Assembly: GCA_964534605.1 (NCBI GenBank)
Contig: CAZHOS010000013.1
Coordinates: 1 to 27,421, forward strand
Length of the DNA: 27,421 bases
Origin: CAZHOS01 sp964534605
GTDB taxonomy: Bacteria; Patescibacteriota; Saccharimonadia; Saccharimonadales; VXPC01
Direction of reading: 5' to 3'
Position 1 is the first letter of the stretch, and each line of letters opens with the position of its first letter. The notes under the pieces were generated by a model that did no database searches, had not been told where the DNA came from, and saw only the letters and a program-made list of their open reading frames with translations. The position numbers and the translations under genes were made by a program. Shown in pieces: positions 13,638 to 21,764 of the stretch.

Positions 13638-14648
13638 ATGCAACACAAACATCGTTTAGCCCACACAGCTAGCCTTAAAGGGAAGCATGTCGACGGCATG
13701 GTCAAGGCATCTAGCTCAAGCGGCCTGCAGCCAATAAAAACAAAAAAAGCGGCAGAAGCCGCTGCTAAGGCAAAGACCGCATCTGCCAAAAGGGCAAAAG
13801 CCAAGCCTGCAAAACGTACAGTCCAAAAGTCTAAGACTCTGCACAGAAAAGTAGTCAAAAAGCCAGCAGCAGACGAAGCCAAGACGCCAAAAGTATCCAA
13901 AGCATCTAGCTATCACCCTAATGAGCGGCTAGAGCGCGCTAAAAGCACCGAGAAACACCCAGCCGTCTCGCGCCATCATAGCGTCAAAACAAAGGTCGAG
14001 CCAAAAGTAGTGCCGATAAAGCCCAAACACCATGCCGCCCACGCCGCCCCAGCTCCCGTACAGTCGCCAAGCGCCTACAAACCCAAAGCCCCAAAAGCCA
14101 GCGCGCCATCAGTTATGGAAAAGCAGGTCGAAAAAGCCACCGCTCACAACTCTCATACCAGAGAGACCACACCAAAAAAGGGCTTACTACACAAGCTAGC
14201 CACACCAGCAGGGCTACTGCCAGTATTTGTAACTACTATGGCTATCGCCGGATTCCTCGTTTATCAGAACATCCCTAGCATCTCTATGCGTGTTGCAGCT
14301 AACAGGGCAGGCTTTAACGCTAGGCTCCCAGAAAGCCCCATCGGATTTGGCGTAGATGGGCCGGTAGTAGTAGATGGTGGTCGAGTCAGCGTGCGTTTTA
14401 GATCCAACACCGATACTCGTAATGCCACGCTGCACCAGCAGCCCAGCAATCTCGACACAGACAGTTTACGACTAGGCTTCCTAGAGCAAAACGATATCGA
14501 ATACCAAACATACAGCCGCAATGGCTCGACAATATTTATCTACGGTGACTCCCAAGCCACCTGGCTAAACCAAGGCGTTTGGTTTACTTTAGAGGGTGAG
14601 TCGAGGCTGAGCCCGGCTCAAATACTAGACCTAGCCTCCAGCATCTAG
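13638..14648 (+). CDS. Lys/Ala-rich membrane protein with conserved C-terminal extracytoplasmic domain
   Basis: A 336-aa protein. Residues 1-190 are very rich in Lys, Ala, Pro and His with histone-H1-like low complexity (e.g. KKAAEAAAKAKTASAKRAKAK), predicted disordered and cytoplasmic. A transmembrane helix follows (about 193-212, LLPVFVTTMAIAGFLVY), then an extracytoplasmic domain of about 120 residues. Its segments resemble DUF4367-type beta domains: RAGFNARLPESPIGFGV, VRFRSNTDTR, IFIYGDSQATWLNQGVWF and the closing ILDLASSI. That assignment is tentative. AGAGGG lies 6-10 nt before ATG 13638, so translation is Shine-Dalgarno driven. The basic tail could contact nucleic acid or the inner membrane face. 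Confidence 0.75.
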   Translation: MQHKHRLAHTASLKGKHVDGMVKASSSSGLQPIKTKKAAEAAAKAKTASAKRAKAKPAKRTVQKSKTLHRKVVKKPAADEAKTPKVSKASSYHPNERLERAKSTEKHPAVSRHHSVKTKVEPKVVPIKPKHHAAHAAPAPVQSPSAYKPKAPKASAPSVMEKQVEKATAHNSHTRETTPKKGLLHKLATPAGLLPVFVTTMAIAGFLVYQNIPSISMRVAANRAGFNARLPESPIGFGVDGPVVVDGGRVSVRFRSNTDTRNATLHQQPSNLDTDSLRLGFLEQNDIEYQTYSRNGSTIFIYGDSQATWLNQGVWFTLEGESRLSPAQILDLASSI

Positions 14649-14656
14649 AGCTGTAT

Positions 14657-14765
14657 AAGGGAAAGGTGACTTCTTTCCCTTAGTTGCAGAGAAATCCAGG
14701 TTGTTTTCTCTGGAGATCCCTTTCTCAGAGTAGAATAGAAAAACTCGGAATAAATCCGAGTTTTT
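14657..14765 (+). terminator. three consecutive hairpins ending in an intrinsic terminator
   Basis: The hairpins are AAGGGAAAG (14657-14665) with CTTTCCCTT (14673-14681), CAGAGAAA (14687-14694) with TTTCTCTG (14705-14712), and finally AAAAACTCGGA (14739-14749) with TCCGAGTTTTT (14755-14765). The last has A- and T-tracts on both sides and can terminate in either direction. The first two are more than a terminator needs and may be a structured 3' UTR or a small RNA. Confidence 0.8.
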
Positions 14766-14929
14766 CTACAAATTTTATAGTTCACTCACACAGGTATGAA
14801 TTTCGTATTCATAGCTCTGGGAGTGCGACAAACAGACCTTACACATGCACACGGGGATGACGAGGCGGGGTAGCGCAGCGACAAACCTATGAATCTATAT
14901 TCAGTCTGTTGCCGCAACCCTGTATTGCG
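14766..14929. other. intergenic stretch with short repeats
   Basis: No gene is seen. It contains a hairpin, TATGAAT (14795-14801) with ATTCATA (14807-14813), and a 9-nt direct repeat GCGACAAAC present twice (around 14823 and 14878), the second next to another TATGAAT. Its function is unknown. Confidence 0.4.
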
Positions 14930-15601
14930 CTAGCCTTCGGCCCCCAAGTGGTGTTCGAGTATTTCGAATATCTCTCGCTCTGCAAGTATTGTCTCGTCCT
15001 CCACCATAGTCCATTGCCCATCAGACGTGTTTGGCTGTCGAGAACCAAAAGACCTATAGGCTGAAGAACAAGAAACAAATGTCATCTCGAACTGCACGCC
15101 ATCAGGCTTGAACTCAGTCTGATGGTTGCTAAGAATACGAGAGTTCTCCGCCATTTGTATATGGCTGCGGACAGCATTGCCTGCACCATTCTCGTACTCG
15201 ACAAAGAGATCCAAACCAGAAAAGCTGTCAGCACCTGAAAACGATAAATGCCCAAGATATCCTAGATCATAGGTTGTAATTACACCTACGTCTGCATCTT
15301 GATGCAGTCTGACCTCTTCAACATCTATGGTGCCTGAGGTGATGGAGCTCATTACAAGGCCGACTATTTCATGGAATTTCGCTTCTCTCCACTGAGATGA
15401 AAGATAGGCATAGTCAACCACCCCGTGAGTATCGCCTCCCTGTTCGATAGGGCAACCTCTGTTGCCAAATGAAAGAAAATCCACTTCTCTAGGCGGGTCT
15501 TCAAATACTAAAGTGCTTCCATCCTGCCTAACATTGCTGTCTTGCGCACTGCAAGCACCGAACGTAAAAGCAAGGAGCACAAGTGCAATCTTGATTTTCA
15601 T
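14930..15601 (-). CDS. hypothetical lipoprotein
   Basis: A 223-aa predicted lipoprotein. It has a short basic N-terminus MKIKIA, a hydrophobic stretch, and a relaxed lipobox FTFGAC with Cys at about residue 17, followed by SAQDSN. The mature part contains further Cys (in NRGCPIEQ and VSCSSAYRS) and beta-strand-like segments, but I recognise no domain. ATG 15601 is chosen; a TTG one codon earlier is less likely. Attachment would be to the outer face of the cytoplasmic membrane. The upstream region forms a long hairpin (15661-15717) that could sit in its promoter or leader. Function is unknown. Confidence 0.7.
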   Translation of the reverse strand: MKIKIALVLLAFTFGACSAQDSNVRQDGSTLVFEDPPREVDFLSFGNRGCPIEQGGDTHGVVDYAYLSSQWREAKFHEIVGLVMSSITSGTIDVEEVRLHQDADVGVITTYDLGYLGHLSFSGADSFSGLDLFVEYENGAGNAVRSHIQMAENSRILSNHQTEFKPDGVQFEMTFVSCSSAYRSFGSRQPNTSDGQWTMVEDETILAEREIFEILEHHLGAEG

Positions 15602-15660
15602 CAATGTGTCTTTCTGTTGTCGTGATCCTCGCTAGCAACGCTAGTGTGTATATTCTTAAC

Positions 15661-15717
15661 ACACAAGATGAGGACAAAACCTACCTAGGTAGGCTTAGTG
15701 CTCATCTCGTGCTGTGT
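15661..15717. repeat. long interrupted hairpin upstream of the lipoprotein gene
   Basis: ACACA (15661-15665) pairs with TGTGT (15713-15717), AGATGAG (15666-15672) with CTCATCT (15701-15707), and the centre is a palindrome CCTACC-TA-GGTAGG (15680-15693). It lies about 60 bp upstream of the lipoprotein start. The rest of 15602-15798 shows no gene. Confidence 0.55.
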
Positions 15718-15798
15718 CTGTCTGTCAAAGTGCTAAGGAGAAATAATACTCGACTTAACTATATTATTATCTCATAAAAATTTTAATTTGTCTAAATT

Positions 15799-16296
15799 TT
15801 ACAAGATTTTTTGAAGCATTATTTGTTGGCCGTGTTCGTTGGTTTTTTGTTGGCCATTCGGTGCAAAACCCATTTTTTTGTAGAACGCGAGTGCTCTGTC
15901 GTTGTCTATCTTGTTGGTCCAGAGGGTAATGCGCCTTAACCCTAATGTTCTAGCTCTTTTAGTTGCAGCCTCTGCCAAATCAACCGCCAAGCCTGTGCCC
16001 CAGTACTCTGGGTGCGCCATCATCATGGACAGGTGCAGAGCATCCGCGTCTGCCTCGTTATTGCCATATGGCAGAAGAGGGTGGGTAAGGACATACCCTA
16101 CAATACGGCTACCCTCCACTGCGGCTAATGTATCGGCTTCTTGCCGGGCCATCCTCTCCTTGATGCCTTCTAGCGCATATTTGCTTGCTTGGGTGGGTAA
16201 GGGCTTCTTGTCACGGGCAGCGCTTGCTATGTCAGTAAGCAAGGCTAGATCTTCTAGATTGCGTGTAGAGGATAGTCTGTATTTAATGTTGGCCAT
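15799..16296 (-). CDS. GNAT-family N-acetyltransferase
   Basis: A 165-aa acetyl-CoA-dependent acetyltransferase. The core motif A reads MMAHPEYWGTGLAVDLAEAATKRA (about 94-117), with a G-T-G variant of the pyrophosphate-binding Q/RxxGxG/A. It is followed by LGLRRITLWTNKIDNDRALAFYKKMGF, the classic motif B ending in the conserved FYxKxGF. The N-terminal region (SSTRNLEDLALLTDIASAA) fits the beta1-alpha1 receptor-binding part. The substrate is unknown. The start ATG 16296 has a TTTATT hexamer 6 nt upstream, compatible with a leaderless mRNA, but weak. It is divergent from gltX. Confidence 0.92.
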   Translation of the reverse strand: MANIKYRLSSTRNLEDLALLTDIASAARDKKPLPTQASKYALEGIKERMARQEADTLAAVEGSRIVGYVLTHPLLPYGNNEADADALHLSMMMAHPEYWGTGLAVDLAEAATKRARTLGLRRITLWTNKIDNDRALAFYKKMGFAPNGQQKTNEHGQQIMLQKIL

Positions 16297-16489
16297 AAGT
16301 GAAATAAAGCGGGCCAGCCTCTGCTATCCAGCAGTGGTGTTCCGCGTTTCTAACGCTAACATTACCATATACTAGCGGCTTAAATCAAAGTGCTCATTCT
16401 TCTTATCTTTCTGCGTGACATTGCTGCATTTTAGCAGCCAAAACTATCGCTTAACGTGTTTCTAATTTTATTCTTAGATAACAAACCGC

Positions 16490-16495
16490 TACACT
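16490..16495 (+). promoter_or_regulatory. -10 hexamer of gltX, leaderless layout
   Basis: TACACT ends 6 nt before the gltX ATG (16502). No Shine-Dalgarno site is present in the preceding 20 nt. The gap 16297-16501 between the divergent GNAT and gltX genes shows no other gene. Confidence 0.55.
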
Positions 16496-16501
16496 AGTGG
16501 C

Positions 16502-17923
16502 ATGAAAGATAAGACCGTACGCACCAGGTTTGCTCCGTCCCCGACGGGTATGCTGCATATTGGCGGCCTAAGAACTGCTCTATTCAGCTGGCTGTGGGCC
16601 CGCAACCAAGGCGGGGAGTTTGTGCTGCGTATCGAGGATACAGATCAAAACAGGCTCGTCGAGGGCTCTCAGCAGCAGATCATGGATAGTATGCGCTGGC
16701 TGGGCCTCGACTGGGACTTTGGACCCGACAAGCCAGGCAGCTTTGGCTCCTGCGTACAAAGCGAGCGCTTGGATAGTTATATGGAAGCTATCCAGCCACT
16801 GCTCGACAGCGGCGTTGCTTACTACGACTGGACCACACCAGAGCAGCTTGCCCAGATGAGATCAGAGGCCCAGGCCGCCAAAAAGCCTTTTGTCTTCCGT
16901 AAATCTATGGCCACACTCGAAGGCCCCGAGGGTGAGGGCGTTATCCGCATTGCCATACCCGACGATATAGACATTAGCTGGGTCGACTGGGTCAAAGGTG
17001 ACACCTCCTGGCAGGGCAAAGATATTGGCGACTTTGTAGCTATCAAAGCCGACGGCTTCCCGACATACCAGTTTGCCAATGTCGTCGACGACCACGCCAT
17101 GGGGATCACCCATGTTATACGTGCCGACGAATGGATGAGCAGCACCCCAAAACACCTCTACCTCTACGACCAGCTCGGCTGGGAGAGGCCGATTTATAGC
17201 CACGCACCTCCAATCATGGGCCCAGGAGGTAAAAAGAAGCTCAGCAAGCGCGACGGAGCCAAAGACGCTCAGGAGTACGCCGATACAGGCTACCTGCCAG
17301 CAGCCGTCATGAACTACCTAGCACTGCTAGGCTGGAACCCTGGCAAGACAGAACAAGAGATCTTTACCGTGCAGGAGCTTATAGACAAGTTCGATCTTAG
17401 TAGGATCCAAAACTCCGGTGCTAACTTCGATCCCATCCGTCTAGAGTGGATGAACGGCATGCATATCCGCTCTCTCAGTGAGGCAGATAGATATGAGTCT
17501 GCAGAGCAGTGGTGGCCAGACTCTGCCGCAAGTTCTACAAAAGAGCACAAGACCCGTGTGCTGTCGTTAGTGTACGAGCGCATCAAGCAGTGGGATCAGC
17601 TAGACGAATACTCACGTTTCTTCTTTGAGGAGCCAGAACGGCCAGACTATGGCCCCGTCGCCAAAGAAACCGGCTTTAGCGCCGGCGACCAGAGCAAGCT
17701 ACTCGCAGACACCGTCGCGCTACTGCAGGAAAGTGACTTTAGCGAGGCAGACCTCGAAGAAAAGTTCTATGGATACGCCAAAGGCAACGATCTAAAGGTC
17801 GGTAAATACTTTATGCTCATCCGTATCATGGCCAGCGGCAGCAAAGTCGCCCCAGGCCTCTTCGAAACTCTAAACACCCTCGGCAAAAAAACAACCTTAA
17901 GCCGGCTCAACCAGCAAGACTAA
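16502..17923 (+). CDS. gltX: glutamate--tRNA ligase (GluRS)
   Basis: A class I aminoacyl-tRNA synthetase that charges tRNA-Glu (and in many bacteria tRNA-Gln, for later amidation). The 473 aa are standard. The signature HIGH-type motif is FAPSPTGMLHIGGLRT (residues 10-25), then LRIEDTD, GDFVAIKADGFPTYQFANVVDDHAMGITHVIRADEW for the substrate pocket, and the KMSKS-type loop KKLSKRDGA (about 244-252). The C-terminal anticodon-binding region is helical and complete. Because it is a core gene with a secure start, its TACACT-6nt-ATG layout is a good anchor for the leaderless pattern. Confidence 0.97.
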   Translation: MKDKTVRTRFAPSPTGMLHIGGLRTALFSWLWARNQGGEFVLRIEDTDQNRLVEGSQQQIMDSMRWLGLDWDFGPDKPGSFGSCVQSERLDSYMEAIQPLLDSGVAYYDWTTPEQLAQMRSEAQAAKKPFVFRKSMATLEGPEGEGVIRIAIPDDIDISWVDWVKGDTSWQGKDIGDFVAIKADGFPTYQFANVVDDHAMGITHVIRADEWMSSTPKHLYLYDQLGWERPIYSHAPPIMGPGGKKKLSKRDGAKDAQEYADTGYLPAAVMNYLALLGWNPGKTEQEIFTVQELIDKFDLSRIQNSGANFDPIRLEWMNGMHIRSLSEADRYESAEQWWPDSAASSTKEHKTRVLSLVYERIKQWDQLDEYSRFFFEEPERPDYGPVAKETGFSAGDQSKLLADTVALLQESDFSEADLEEKFYGYAKGNDLKVGKYFMLIRIMASGSKVAPGLFETLNTLGKKTTLSRLNQQD

Positions 17924-17980
17924 GCCCCTCTAGAGTAAATGAAGCTCATAGCACTGGGCTTGTTTTGCCTCTTGGGCTAA

Positions 17981-18043
17981 AAAGAAAAAACTCCGAGCCC
18001 CAGGAAGGGAACTCGAAATTCTCTCTTCTCTGTGTGCTCGGAG
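17981..18043 (-). terminator. intrinsic terminator of the beta-helix protein gene
   Basis: On the minus strand CTCCGAGC (18043-18036) pairs with GCTCGGAG (17998-17991) and is followed by TTTTTT and a further T-run. It begins directly after the stop codon at 18044. The large loop contains an extra small stem. Confidence 0.75.
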
Positions 18044-18592
18044 CTAGCCAAAGAGGCGACGCCACCAGCTTTTATGAGAAAACCCCACCTTGCTATAGTT
18101 AGGGTACACTGACATATCAGCGATTGTTTGGCCTGACGCAAACCGACACTTATAACCGATACTGACATAATCGCCGATGATAGACCCCTCGCCGATGTGA
18201 ACACCCAACGATATCTTAGTGCCTTCACCGACCGTAGTATTAACCTCAATCATTGACTCGAGTGCGATCGTGACACCACCGGCTATCTGTACGCCGTCCT
18301 GAACTACGCACTTGGATCCGATCCTCGTGCGGGCTCCTACCTCTACACGGCTACCAATCTGTGTGTGATCATCAACAGAGGCCTCTGCTCCGATGATGCT
18401 ATTGGCGCCAATCTTCACGTGAAAACCCACGTTAGCAGAGCCTTCAATGACAACACCTTCGCCGATACTGGCGGAAGGATTGATATACGCGTTTTCGTCA
18501 ATAATGACAGACTCTGGTACTTCAACTTTCGTACCGTCACGGTTGGTGTGGGTTTTTGTCGCAGGACTATCCTGCAGTGTGCTTTCCGTCAT
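18044..18592 (-). CDS. left-handed beta-helix (hexapeptide repeat) acyltransferase-like protein
   Basis: The 182-aa product is mostly hexapeptide repeats of the [LIV]-G-x-x-x-x type: VIIDENAYINPSASIGEGV, GANSIIGAEASV, GSRVEVGARTRIG, GEGSIIGDYVSIG and more, about 25-150. These form a trimeric left-handed parallel beta-helix used by acyl- and acetyltransferases of nucleotide sugars and by some carbonic anhydrases. No clear catalytic His or acceptor loop was fixed, so enzyme identity is open; a role in surface sugar modification is plausible. The C-terminus ends in a basic aromatic patch SHKSWWRRLFG that might touch the membrane. AAGGAG lies 7 nt before ATG 18592, so initiation is Shine-Dalgarno driven. 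Confidence 0.85.
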   Translation of the reverse strand: MTESTLQDSPATKTHTNRDGTKVEVPESVIIDENAYINPSASIGEGVVIEGSANVGFHVKIGANSIIGAEASVDDHTQIGSRVEVGARTRIGSKCVVQDGVQIAGGVTIALESMIEVNTTVGEGTKISLGVHIGEGSIIGDYVSIGYKCRFASGQTIADMSVYPNYSKVGFSHKSWWRRLFG

Positions 18593-18698
18593 GTAACTTC
18601 TCCTTACAGAATAGACAATACGACAGAACTACTTCTTATAATACAATGTTTATTTAAAATATGCAAGCATAGCCCATCAAAAGATCCCTAAATACTGG

Positions 18699-18727
18699 TT
18701 GTTTGATAGGCGTAAGCGCTTTAGAAT
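18699..18727 (+). promoter_or_regulatory. promoter of the DUF3048-kinase-regulator operon
   Basis: TTGTTT (18699-18704), a 17-nt spacer, and TAGAAT (18722-18727). The hexamer ends 6 nt before the ATC proposed as start of the DUF3048 gene, the same spacing as at other leaderless genes here. Confidence 0.55.
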
Positions 18728-18733
18728 ATAAGG

Positions 18734-19822
18734 ATCAAGTATTTACAGAAGCTACTGCATCCAGACAAAAGATTACTCCCACTGTTAGTTGGCGGGGGGC
18801 TAGGACTGCTTGCAGTACTTGGGGTAGGGGCTTGGCTGCTGGTACAGGACGATCAACCAGTGTCAGAAACTACCCCGATAGCAGAGTTCCGATCAGGAGA
18901 GATAGAAGAAGACCTAGCTCCAGAGCCTGAGCCGATGAAGATCTCGCCACTCACTGGCCTGGAAGTCACCCCGGGGCTCGAAAGTCGTCCCGTTACGGGG
19001 CTAATGATCGAAAACTCACCCGAGGCACGCCCTCAGAGCGGGCTGTTAGAGGCTGGAATCGTCTACGAAGGGCTGTCCGAAGGCGGAGTCACCAGGTTCT
19101 TGGCGCTTTACCAAGAAGCTACACCAGACTTTATTGGCCCAATACGCAGCGCTCGTCCAGCATATGTGCGCTGGGTATCGGCCTACGACGCCTCTTACGG
19201 GCATGTTGGGGGCAGCAACGCGGCACTAGACCTTATCCCAAGCCTTGTTAGCCGGGACATCGACGAATTCTTCAACGGATCCTACTACACTCGTATTAGC
19301 GAGCGCTCGTCGCCACACAATGTATACACCGGCTTTGATAGGCTAGACGAGCTTAACGAAGCGCGGGGCTACGCCTCTAGCGACTACGAAGGCTGGCAAC
19401 GTAAAGCAGAAGACCCTTCTAGCAACCCGACGGCAACAACGATCAGCCCAACTATTAGCAACCTAGCAAATTACAACCCGACATTCGTCTATAACAGCCA
19501 GTCAAATAGCTACGACAGGTCCATCCAAGGAGTCCCACAAACCGACCTTCGCAGCGGAAATCAAATAAGCCCCAAAGTAGTTGTAGCCATGCAAATACCA
19601 GGCAGCAACTTCTCTGCTAGTGACGGCACACCACGGCACGACTATGACAATGTAGGTAGCGGCCGTGCCTGGATATTCCAGGACGGTAATGTCGTCCAAG
19701 CCACCTGGAGTAAAAGTAGCGCCTCGGCACCACTCAGACTGCTGGACAGCGCCGACGAACCTCTAAGCCTTAATGCTGGCCAGACATGGCTAACCGCCGT
19801 TAGTGGGGTTACCTGGCAATGA
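18734..19822 (+). CDS. DUF3048 (YerB-like) membrane-anchored protein, probable non-AUG (ATC) start
   Basis: The C-terminal 300 residues are a DUF3048 protein (SPLTGLEV, RPVTGLMIENSPEARPQSGL, GIVYEGLSEGGVTRFLALYQE, IGPIRSARPAYV, then a C-terminal domain with RAWIFQDGNVVQATW). The function of the family is unknown; it is extracytoplasmic. The first standard start in frame (GTG 18860) would remove an obvious transmembrane helix encoded upstream (LLPLLVGGGLGLLAVLGVGAW). The open frame reaches back to a TAG at 18722-18724 with no ATG, GTG or TTG. ATC at 18734 gives a basic N-terminus (KYLQKLLHPDKR) and lies 6 nt from a good -10 box; ATA 18728 is an alternative. About 362 aa. The stop overlaps the kinase start as ATGA, so the two are translationally coupled. 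Confidence 0.82.
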   Translation: MKYLQKLLHPDKRLLPLLVGGGLGLLAVLGVGAWLLVQDDQPVSETTPIAEFRSGEIEEDLAPEPEPMKISPLTGLEVTPGLESRPVTGLMIENSPEARPQSGLLEAGIVYEGLSEGGVTRFLALYQEATPDFIGPIRSARPAYVRWVSAYDASYGHVGGSNAALDLIPSLVSRDIDEFFNGSYYTRISERSSPHNVYTGFDRLDELNEARGYASSDYEGWQRKAEDPSSNPTATTISPTISNLANYNPTFVYNSQSNSYDRSIQGVPQTDLRSGNQISPKVVVAMQIPGSNFSASDGTPRHDYDNVGSGRAWIFQDGNVVQATWSKSSASAPLRLLDSADEPLSLNAGQTWLTAVSGVTWQ

Positions 19823-21330
19823 TCGACCAGCTCAACTCCTACACCAGGCGACTCCTTGTCTTTTGTATACTGGCCTTTTTCTTTGTAGCGGTATTGTCTG
19901 TTTGCTCGCTACTGGTGCTCAGCAACTTCTTTGAGCTGAGCATCACGACCAGCGCGCTAATCACACTAGCTGTATCGCTGGTTAGTTCGGTCGCCAGCGG
20001 CTACTTGGTCTACTCGCAGGCGAGCTTTGGTCTGAGGTTCCTGGCCCAAACAATACTGCACCACTCTAGCAGCAGCGGGGCAGTAGAGCTGCCAAACCCC
20101 AATAATCTCCCAGCTTCCGAGAGCTTCATTGGCGACTTAGCCCTGGGGATAAACTCATCGTCTAGTGCACCTCAACCAACCACAGTGGATAATCAACCGA
20201 ATCTAGCAAGCCTCAGCATTCCAGCCATCGCCATAAAGCAAGACAACACAATAGCCTATATCAATCCCGCGGCAACCGTTTACTTCGGTGTTGATGCCCA
20301 GAAAATTGTTGGTCAGCCGGCATTCAATCACATACATCTGCTTTTTCAGTCGGATAAAGAATCCCTAGAAAGCTGGCTACTTAAAACGAGAGGCCAAGTC
20401 GTAAAGTCGTCCAATAGCTGGGACAGGGTTAAGTCCAGTATAGGACCAGAAAGTGTTCGTCAGTTCGACATGGTGGCTCACTACACCAGTGACAATCCCG
20501 AGTTTGACGTCTCGCTGGCATTCATGGACCATACCGACAAGTACGCACAAGAAGACAATGATGTTGGCTTTGTCGCCATGGCAGTGCACGAGCTCCGCAC
20601 GCCGCTTACTACGATGCGCGGCTACATAGAGGTCTTCGAGGACGAACTAGCCGACAAGCTCAACCAAGAACAGGCCACATTTATGCAGAACATGAGCGCC
20701 CAGGCCCAACAATTAGCAGACTTTGTAGGCAATATCCTCAATGTCGCCAGAATAGAAGAAAACCAGCTACACCTCAGGCTCCGCGAAGAAGATTGGGGGC
20801 AGGTAGTCCGCAAAACAATCGACGAGATGTCGCTTCGGGCCAAGGTGCGTGGCATGCAGATACAATACTTTCCGGACCCCAGCCTACCAAAAGCTGGTGT
20901 CGACAAAGTAACAATCTACGAAGTAATAGTTAACCTGCTAGACAACGCCATCAAGTACACTCACACCGATCAGCCCATAATAGTCAAGACACATCTAAGA
21001 GACGAGAGGTGGATAGAGACCACGATTGCTGACAGCGGTACAGGTATCCCGGATAATATTATGGGCAATCTATTCCAGAGATTCTACCGTTCGCACCACA
21101 CCAAAAAAACTGCCGGAGGCACTGGTCTAGGCCTGTACTTGTCTAAGGCGATTGTTAATGCTCACGGCGGCGAAATATGGGTAAAGAGCGAGGTAGGCAA
21201 GGGGAGTACATTCGGTTTTACTGTACCGATCTACGATTCTATTGCCAGCAAGACCGACTCAGGAGATAATGAAGAAATAACCCGTGAAGCCCACGGCTGG
21301 ATAAAAAACCACTCGATGTACAGAGGGTAA
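19819..21330 (+). CDS. membrane sensor histidine kinase with PAS domain
   Basis: This 503-aa kinase has two closely spaced transmembrane helices (about 11-35 and 43-65) with almost no external loop, a PAS domain (about 130-240, PAIAIKQDNTIAYINPAATVYF), a HisKA domain with phospho-acceptor His257 in AVHELRTPLTTMRGYI, and a full HATPase: N-box EVIVNLLDNAIKYTH, G1 IADSGTGIPDN, F-box LFQRFYRS, G2 GGTGLGLYLSKAIVNAHGG. All catalytic elements are present. With so short a loop the signal is probably sensed in the membrane, by the PAS domain, or through the coupled DUF3048 partner. ATG overlaps the previous stop; the response regulator starts 11 nt downstream. Confidence 0.95.
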   Translation: MIDQLNSYTRRLLVFCILAFFFVAVLSVCSLLVLSNFFELSITTSALITLAVSLVSSVASGYLVYSQASFGLRFLAQTILHHSSSSGAVELPNPNNLPASESFIGDLALGINSSSSAPQPTTVDNQPNLASLSIPAIAIKQDNTIAYINPAATVYFGVDAQKIVGQPAFNHIHLLFQSDKESLESWLLKTRGQVVKSSNSWDRVKSSIGPESVRQFDMVAHYTSDNPEFDVSLAFMDHTDKYAQEDNDVGFVAMAVHELRTPLTTMRGYIEVFEDELADKLNQEQATFMQNMSAQAQQLADFVGNILNVARIEENQLHLRLREEDWGQVVRKTIDEMSLRAKVRGMQIQYFPDPSLPKAGVDKVTIYEVIVNLLDNAIKYTHTDQPIIVKTHLRDERWIETTIADSGTGIPDNIMGNLFQRFYRSHHTKKTAGGTGLGLYLSKAIVNAHGGEIWVKSEVGKGSTFGFTVPIYDSIASKTDSGDNEEITREAHGWIKNHSMYRG

Positions 21331-21341
21331 AAGGAGCACCA

Positions 21342-21719
21342 ATGGCAAAAACTATTCTATGTATCGAGGACGAACACTTCATAAGCGAGCTATACGCACG
21401 CTCTTTACAAAAGTCAGGCTACGACGTGACCATTATGCTCAGTGGCGACGACGGCCTCAAGGCAGCACTAACAGACCACTACGATATTATTCTGCTGGAC
21501 CTTATGCTACCTGGCATGACTGGTTTCGAAATTCTCGAAAAACTGCGCGGCCAAGATGTCCAGAACCAAATACATAGCAAAATTATAATCACCACTAACC
21601 TCGATCAAGATGACGACAATAGGGTCAAGGTCGAGTCACTCGCCGATGGTTACCTGATTAAGGCCGAGATGACCCCCAAGCAACTCGTAGAAATCGTTAA
21701 CACCATCAAGGTCGACTAG
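21342..21719 (+). CDS. single-domain response regulator (CheY-like receiver)
   Basis: A 125-aa stand-alone receiver. The acidic pair is in CIEDEHF (Glu9/Asp10), the phospho-acceptor Asp53 in IILLDLMLPG, the switch Thr84 or Thr85 in IITTN, and the conserved Lys107 in GYLIKAEMTP. There is no DNA-binding output domain, so it must act by protein-protein contact or as a phosphorelay intermediate. AAGGAG lies 7 nt before the ATG. Its place directly after the PAS kinase makes it the likely cognate partner. Confidence 0.95.
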   Translation: MAKTILCIEDEHFISELYARSLQKSGYDVTIMLSGDDGLKAALTDHYDIILLDLMLPGMTGFEILEKLRGQDVQNQIHSKIIITTNLDQDDDNRVKVESLADGYLIKAEMTPKQLVEIVNTIKVD

Positions 21720-21731
21720 AGTCGTAGCGAG

Positions 21732-21764
21732 TGCTATACTTTATATAGTAACTAGGAGGACAGC
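21732..21764 (+). promoter_or_regulatory. extended -10 promoter and strong ribosome-binding site of the DUF427 gene
   Basis: TGCTATACT (21732-21740) is an extended -10. AGGAGG (21754-21759) is 5 nt before ATG 21765. This contrasts with the leaderless genes nearby. Confidence 0.6.

Noticed and set aside
18703..18930. ORF 18703-18930(+)
   Set aside because: It is a shadow frame over the DUF3048 promoter and anchor helix; the competing frame encodes an evident transmembrane segment continuous with DUF3048.
8357..19822. Alternative genetic code (UGA read as Gly)
   Set aside because: Several well-supported genes end in TGA at the expected family length, and no in-frame TGA interrupts a conserved domain.
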